Source: Acidobacteriaceae bacterium (GTDB lineage Bacteria; Acidobacteriota; Terriglobia; Terriglobales; Acidobacteriaceae). Taken from it: a stretch of 58,650 nucleotides of DNA. The translations under genes and the position numbers were made by a program. Location: NCBI GenBank assembly GCA_003132445.1, contig PKXU01000073.1, positions 31,191 through 89,840 of the forward strand, given 5' to 3'. Below, in pieces: positions 55,313 through 58,650 of the stretch; the stretch's first letter is position 1, and each line of letters opens with the position of its first letter. The notes under the pieces are model-generated. The model searched no databases. It worked only from the letters and a program-made list of their open reading frames with translations, and was not told where the DNA came from.

Positions 55313-55698
55313 TTCTTCCTCGAACACGAGAACAGAACCGGCGCACCGCTGCAGATTCGGCTTCTGTGGTCTACCCCGAAGTGAGCCATTTTGAACAGAC
55401 GCGACCCCGAGAAGTTTTTTAGATTTCAGACTAGACTAAATCTCGGCCACTAGAGTTTCTCAACCGGAACGTGAGTAGCCATGGCCAGGCACAAAACAAA
55501 AATCCCACGGATGGCTCGCACCAAGCGCGCCCCGGTTTCGACAAGATCACTGGCCGAACATGGCTGACCGCGCCCGGTCGCAAGGCGATGGCCAGCCCGC
55601 AACAAGATAGTCCAGTGACAGGCCATCGCCCATTTGACGCTCGCACCACTACCCGGGGTGGGAGATCGAAGCCAGCCCGGAGTTGAAAGGAGATTCCC
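55313..55698. other. Gap between the DUF4010 and DUF3309-like genes
   Basis: About 385 nt with two divergent promoters expected. A 28-codon frame starting near 55480 is very basic (MARHKTKIPRMARTKR...) but lacks a good ribosome-binding site, so it is not called. No terminator or repeat was recognised. Confidence 0.35.
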
Positions 55699-55866
55699 AT
55701 GTTACTGATCGTGCTCATTATTATCCTGCTACTCGCGTTCGGCGGTGGTGGTGGCTACTACGGATATCAGAGGTGGGGGACGGGCGGAGGCGTCGGAATC
55801 TTTGGGCTGGTCCTGATCATTCTCGTGCTTTTCTACGTGTTCGGCGGAATGCATATGCCCCATTGA
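55699..55866 (+). CDS. Small DUF3309-like membrane protein
   Basis: The 55-residue protein reads MLLIVLIIILLLAFGGGGG, then YYGYQRWGTGGGVGIFGLV and a second hydrophobic stretch ending FGGMHMPH. This two-span, Gly-rich pattern matches the small DUF3309 family found in many soil bacteria; the function is unknown. AAGGAG lies 8 nt before the ATG. A longer frame overlapping it in another phase is Arg-rich and lacks such a pattern. Confidence 0.75.
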   Translation: MLLIVLIIILLLAFGGGGGYYGYQRWGTGGGVGIFGLVLIILVLFYVFGGMHMPH

Positions 55867-55923
55867 AGTTCGGAGGGGTTTGGTGGATCGGACGCCGCAA
55901 GGCGCCGACGAGGCGTGAGGCGA

Positions 55924-56624
55924 TCAGAGAACGAATGCGAGAACTGGAACATCCGGAGGGAGGACCGTAGGGCATCGAGGACGCGCCGGATAACTTCGGA
56001 CTCGAAAAATGAGGCAAGACGCAGCGATTTCGGGGTCGAGGGGTGTCATCACCTGGGGCAGCGCTTCCACCACGGTCACATGGAACCCGTGGCGATGCAG
56101 TTGCTCGGCCATTTCGAGTCCGATATAGCCACCGCCAACCACGACGGAGCGACAACCCTGACAATGTTTCGACCACTCCATGATTTTTTCCACATCGGGG
56201 ATGTCTCGTACGACGAAATGATTTGGGCACTCAATTCCGGGGATGTGCGGCTTCAAGGGTGATGCGCCCGTAGAAAGAATCAGCGCGTCGTAGGTTTCCT
56301 CGTATTCGCAGCCGGTTTCCAGCTCTCGCACCCGGATGCGCCTGGCCGGGCAGTCGATGCGGATGACCTCGGTATTGATGCGCACATCAAGATTGAAGCG
56401 CGCCTTGAGGCTGTCCGGCGTTTGCACGAGCAAGCTGTCTTGTTCGGCGATCTCACCACCGACAAAATACGGTAGCCCGCAGTTGGCAAACGACACATGC
56501 GGGCCGCGCTCGAACATGATGATCTCGCAGTCCTCGCACAACCGTCGCGCGCGCGCGCTGCGGCGCTGGCCCCGCCTGCGACACCACCGACGATGATGAG
56601 GCGTTTGTTGCTCAGGCATTTCAT
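55924..56624 (-). pseudogene. CoA-disulfide-reductase-like flavoprotein, frameshifted and truncated
   Basis: From the ATG at 56624 the protein begins MKCLSNKRLIIVGGVAGGAS, the FAD-binding loop. At a run of alternating C and G (about 56545-56557) the frame shifts, and the rest continues in another phase: RRLCEDCEIIMFERGPHVSF, then NCGLPYFVGG with the CoA-reductase cysteine, and the NAD loop VVVGGGYIGLEMAEQL. Two extra bases (one CG unit) explain the shift. Homology stops near 56021, after about 200 of some 550 residues, and an unrelated tail runs to 55924. It is a dead gene. Confidence 0.8.
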
Positions 56625-57488
56625 TAGAATCTGATGATTGTGCGAACTTGGTTCGATTCTATCCTCCCTGAACCTTTCGCACCGAATAGTGAAATTACCG
56701 TCACGACAGAACCGACTTAATTATCCGGCCTCTACAGTCATCCAAACGATTGTGACCGTTTGAATCCGCTGGACTCGACAGATCGTGTCTTGGGTCGGAA
56801 TTTGCAGGACGTACGCCATGAAAAATGAGCAATCTCACTTGCCATCATGACCGCGTGCCCACGCAAACAAGCTCAGGTCCGTGCGTCAGAATTGACCCTG
56901 TCGCCCGCGAGGCACCGCAAACGACTCTCCGCCAACTTGCTCCGAGTCGAGTTGCCCGTACGGAGAAACAGAACCCTTTGACGTGTAGTCGTCGTCATCA
57001 TCTAGCGATTCCTGGTGGTGGCGTTACGCGAACGCGAACTGGTTCAGACCGAGTCTGCTCTAACGCCGCCTTGGCCGTCCGCCACCGCCGCGAAGCCTAC
57101 CGCTAAACACATCCCGCAACACCGGATAGACACCGGATGTGCGCCGGACAAAGCCCAAACACTCATTGGACGCCGTGTGCTTTCCGGCTGTGCGCGCGCC
57201 TTGCGCCGAAGGCGCAAGGGATGCTTCCTCGGCCCCCATTTGTTTCTCACATTTTTTCGATGGCTGGAAGCAACACAGGAGCGGAGAGGGAGGTTAGTCA
57301 AGGCCGCATTCTTTGCGCCTCGTAGCGGTCGGAGCGAAGCGCAGAGCCTTGACTGGCCTCCCGCACTCAGTACACTCGCCAGCGGAAAAAATGGGAGATC
57401 AACCGTTCCCGTGGCCGCCGAGTTTTTCCCGCTGCGCTTTCTTTCTGTCCGCCTGCTGCCGCATCGCACGGTACTCGGCCACCGAGGC
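56625..57488. other. Non-coding gap with hairpins before the ribbon-helix-helix gene
   Basis: About 860 nt with no convincing gene. It holds a perfect 9-bp hairpin CCTTGCGCC-GAA-GGCGCAAGG (57199-57219), which on the minus strand closes with a stable UUCG loop. It also holds the large inverted repeat at 57288-57362. A 27-codon minus-strand frame (57399-57482) directly follows the next gene's stop and could be a tiny gene, but support is weak. Confidence 0.4.
57288..57362. repeat. Imperfect inverted repeat downstream of the ribbon-helix-helix gene
   Basis: The arms are GGGAGG-TTA-GTCAAGGC and GCCTTGAC-TGG-CCTCCC around a 41-nt centre that itself has weaker inverted symmetry (TTTGCGC ... GCGCAGA). 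It could be a transcription terminator for the minus-strand gene, or part of a transfer origin given the neighbouring mobilisation-type protein. Confidence 0.6.
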
Positions 57489-57869
57489 TCAGCGCCGCGC
57501 TTCGTGGTCTTTGAGCCGGTCCCGAGCCACACGCGCCTTCTGCTTCTTGACCTCGTCCACGATCCCGTCGAATCCCTCTTGCGTTATCGCCTCGCCCTTC
57601 GCCAGCGGACCCAGCAGGTTGACCAACAGCAGCCGGCACGCCGTGATCTCCACCATCTCCGCACTGGGTCGAAGGCCCGTCTGGTCCTGTTCGATCTCGC
57701 GCAGCACCAGCCCGCGGATCAGCTCCGCCTGCGTCTGCTTCTGCTTCGCCGCCAACACCTCCAGCTCGTGCAGCTCCGCCTCGTTCAGCTTCGTCCCCAC
57801 GTGATGCACTCGGAACCGCGCCCGCTTGGCCGCCTCCGCTGCCAGGTTCTTCTCATCGAGCAGCGCCAT
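57489..57869 (-). CDS. Ribbon-helix-helix / MobC-like plasmid mobilisation protein
   Basis: The 126-residue protein starts MALLDEKNLAAEAAKRARF and has a ribbon-helix-helix-like segment, VGTKLNEAELHELEVLAAKQ then KQTQAELIRGLVLREI, as in MobC-type relaxosome accessory proteins. The C-terminal half is helical. Such proteins bind the transfer origin next to a relaxase. GGAGGGTGGAGCG lies right before the ATG at 57869; the frame stays open far upstream into the intron, but that part is not coding. No relaxase is in the window. Confidence 0.65.
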   Translation of the reverse strand: MALLDEKNLAAEAAKRARFRVHHVGTKLNEAELHELEVLAAKQKQTQAELIRGLVLREIEQDQTGLRPSAEMVEITACRLLLVNLLGPLAKGEAITQEGFDGIVDEVKKQKARVARDRLKDHEARR

Positions 57870-58012
57870 CGCTCCACCCTCCCGACACCCGCGTTTTACG
57901 CAGGTATACACGGGTTTCCTCACGGAACCCCGGAATACGCTATCTACCGGATGCCAGGATGGTTCCCCGAGAGCACTCGCAGGTTTCCCTACAGTTCCCT
58001 CCCAGGGGTGGA

Positions 58013-58650
58013 GTGTCGTAGCGTCAACCCGATGCCGTAGGCAGCGTGCTTGCACCACCACAACTGGTGGAGTAGGCAAGGCCGTCGGCATCGAATCCGG
58101 CAAGATGTAGCGAATGAAAGAGTCGTACGGCGAAGGCCTAGCAAGCCACGCCGGCTCCGAGTCTTGCGGGCACGGTCGTAAGGCCGGATACGAAGCGTAG
58201 ACAGGAGGAACTATGGGCCAGGTTATTGAGCCGCGAAATACCCCTAACTTCAGGACGCCGACGCCCTGACACAACGCGGAAGGCAACATCCGGTCCAGCG
58301 CCATCGCAAGCTGGGTCGGAGTCCTGCGCGGTCTGTGACCCTGGCACGTAGGGACACATCTTGCACGGAAGTTGAGAGATCCCGGGTTCTCCCGAAGGCC
58401 AGCGTTTTCGGGACGCATCGGGAAGTCCAAGGACAGAAGACGATGATGAACGAACACGGGAAGTCGGACAGACCCATAGTACCGGGGAAGTCTCCGAACA
58501 AAACCAGAACAACGGCGGCGGAGGAGATGGAGGGAAGGGGTCTGGCCAAGGGGAACCTGAGCCAGCAAAACGCGTTCCGGACTCAGAGCCGGGTCGACGC
58601 GCCCAGCGAGCTGGCGCAGGTACGACAAACGGCAACATTGAACAAGGATG
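58013..58650 (+). mobile_element. Group II intron, 5' part (runs off the window)
   Basis: A likely 5' boundary GTGTCG lies at 58013. It is followed by the pattern of a bacterial group II intron domain I, with segments such as GATGCCGTAGGCAGCGTG, CGTACGGCGAAGGCCTAGCA, GGGCACGGTCGTAAGGCC and GAGCCGCGAAATACCCCTAA. Domain IV would hold the reverse-transcriptase gene starting at 58443. The intron sits just upstream of the MobC-like gene, as is usual for these elements in plasmids and mobile DNA. The 3' half is outside the window. Confidence 0.8.
58443..58650 (+). CDS. ltrA: Group II intron reverse transcriptase / maturase, N-terminal part
   Basis: The visible 69 codons begin MMNEHGKSDRPIVPGKSPNK and continue with VEGRGLAKGN-like (MEGRGLAKGNLSQQNAFRTQ) and APSELAQVRQTA. 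This is the leader typical of group II intron-encoded proteins, before the reverse-transcriptase domain. The protein helps intron splicing and retrohoming. The coding sequence is cut by the window end. AAGGACAG lies a few bases before the first ATG. Confidence 0.82.
   Translation, partial: MMNEHGKSDRPIVPGKSPNKTRTTAAEEMEGRGLAKGNLSQQNAFRTQSRVDAPSELAQVRQTATLNKD

Noticed and set aside
57015-58040. Open frame of 341 codons over the gap, the ribbon-helix-helix gene and the intron start
   Set aside because: It runs antisense to the MobC-like gene and into the intron, has a Pro/Arg/Leu-biased composition and no start signal.
57489-58628. Upstream extension of the MobC-like frame to 379 codons
   Set aside because: The extension reads backwards through the group II intron; the ATG at 57869 with a strong ribosome-binding site is the real start.

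Overview
The window looks like a chromosomal contig from an acidobacterium (Acidobacteriota, probably Terriglobia close to Koribacter or Sulfotelmatobacter). This is inferred from the protein families present: a GWxTD protein, large carboxypeptidase-regulatory/TonB-type outer-membrane proteins, a DUF4139 protein, several PilZ proteins, an FecR-like/AMIN protein next to a TonB, and a dcw-type cell-wall cluster. The DNA is fairly GC-rich and gene-dense. No rRNA gene, complete tRNA, CRISPR array or IS transposase was seen.

Layout. 1-2.3 kb: the 3' end of trpE and, on the other strand, trpG, with a secreted metallophosphoesterase between them. 2.5-13.1 kb: housekeeping genes (PilZ, AMIN/FecR-like protein, TonB, YtxH-like protein, efp, acylphosphatase, apt, DUF4139 protein, pckA) and small hypotheticals. 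13.2-30.5 kb: the division and cell-wall cluster murE-murF-mraY-murD-ftsW-murG-(small membrane protein)-murC, then a MetX-like hydrolase, an opposite-strand LolA-like/TlpA protein and a hypothetical, then ftsQ-ftsA-ftsZ. murB and ddl are absent from the place where they often lie. A small stand-alone penicillin-binding protein follows ftsZ. 32.2-34.5 kb: a MacA-like adaptor and a MacB/LolD-like ATPase with no permease gene. 35-44 kb: an envelope block of GWxTD protein, two outer-membrane beta-barrel-type proteins and a secreted TPR protein. 44-49.2 kb: PilZ, a hypothetical, a TPR/glycosyltransferase-like gene with a frame break, and small redox genes, one of them also frame-broken.

From about 49.2 kb the character changes. 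A 45-bp piece of a tRNA-Lys(CUU) gene, running from the anticodon loop to CCA, sits alone like an att site. Beyond it come a c-di-GMP module (PAS-GGDEF-EAL protein plus a receiver/PilZ protein) and then broken genes: a MacB C-terminal remnant, a truncated DUF4010 protein and a frame-shifted, truncated CoA-disulfide-reductase-like gene. The window ends with a plasmid-type ribbon-helix-helix gene and the 5' part of a group II intron whose reverse transcriptase runs off the end. This stretch reads as a decaying mobile or accessory region.

The most unusual structure is intergenic. At least nine gaps in the first 30 kb hold elements built on one plan: two inverted arms, each made of imperfect tandem 7-8-nt units, around a unique centre. 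There are four sequence families (A-D), some inside operons, and one site where half an A and half a B element are joined. I could not link these to a described system.
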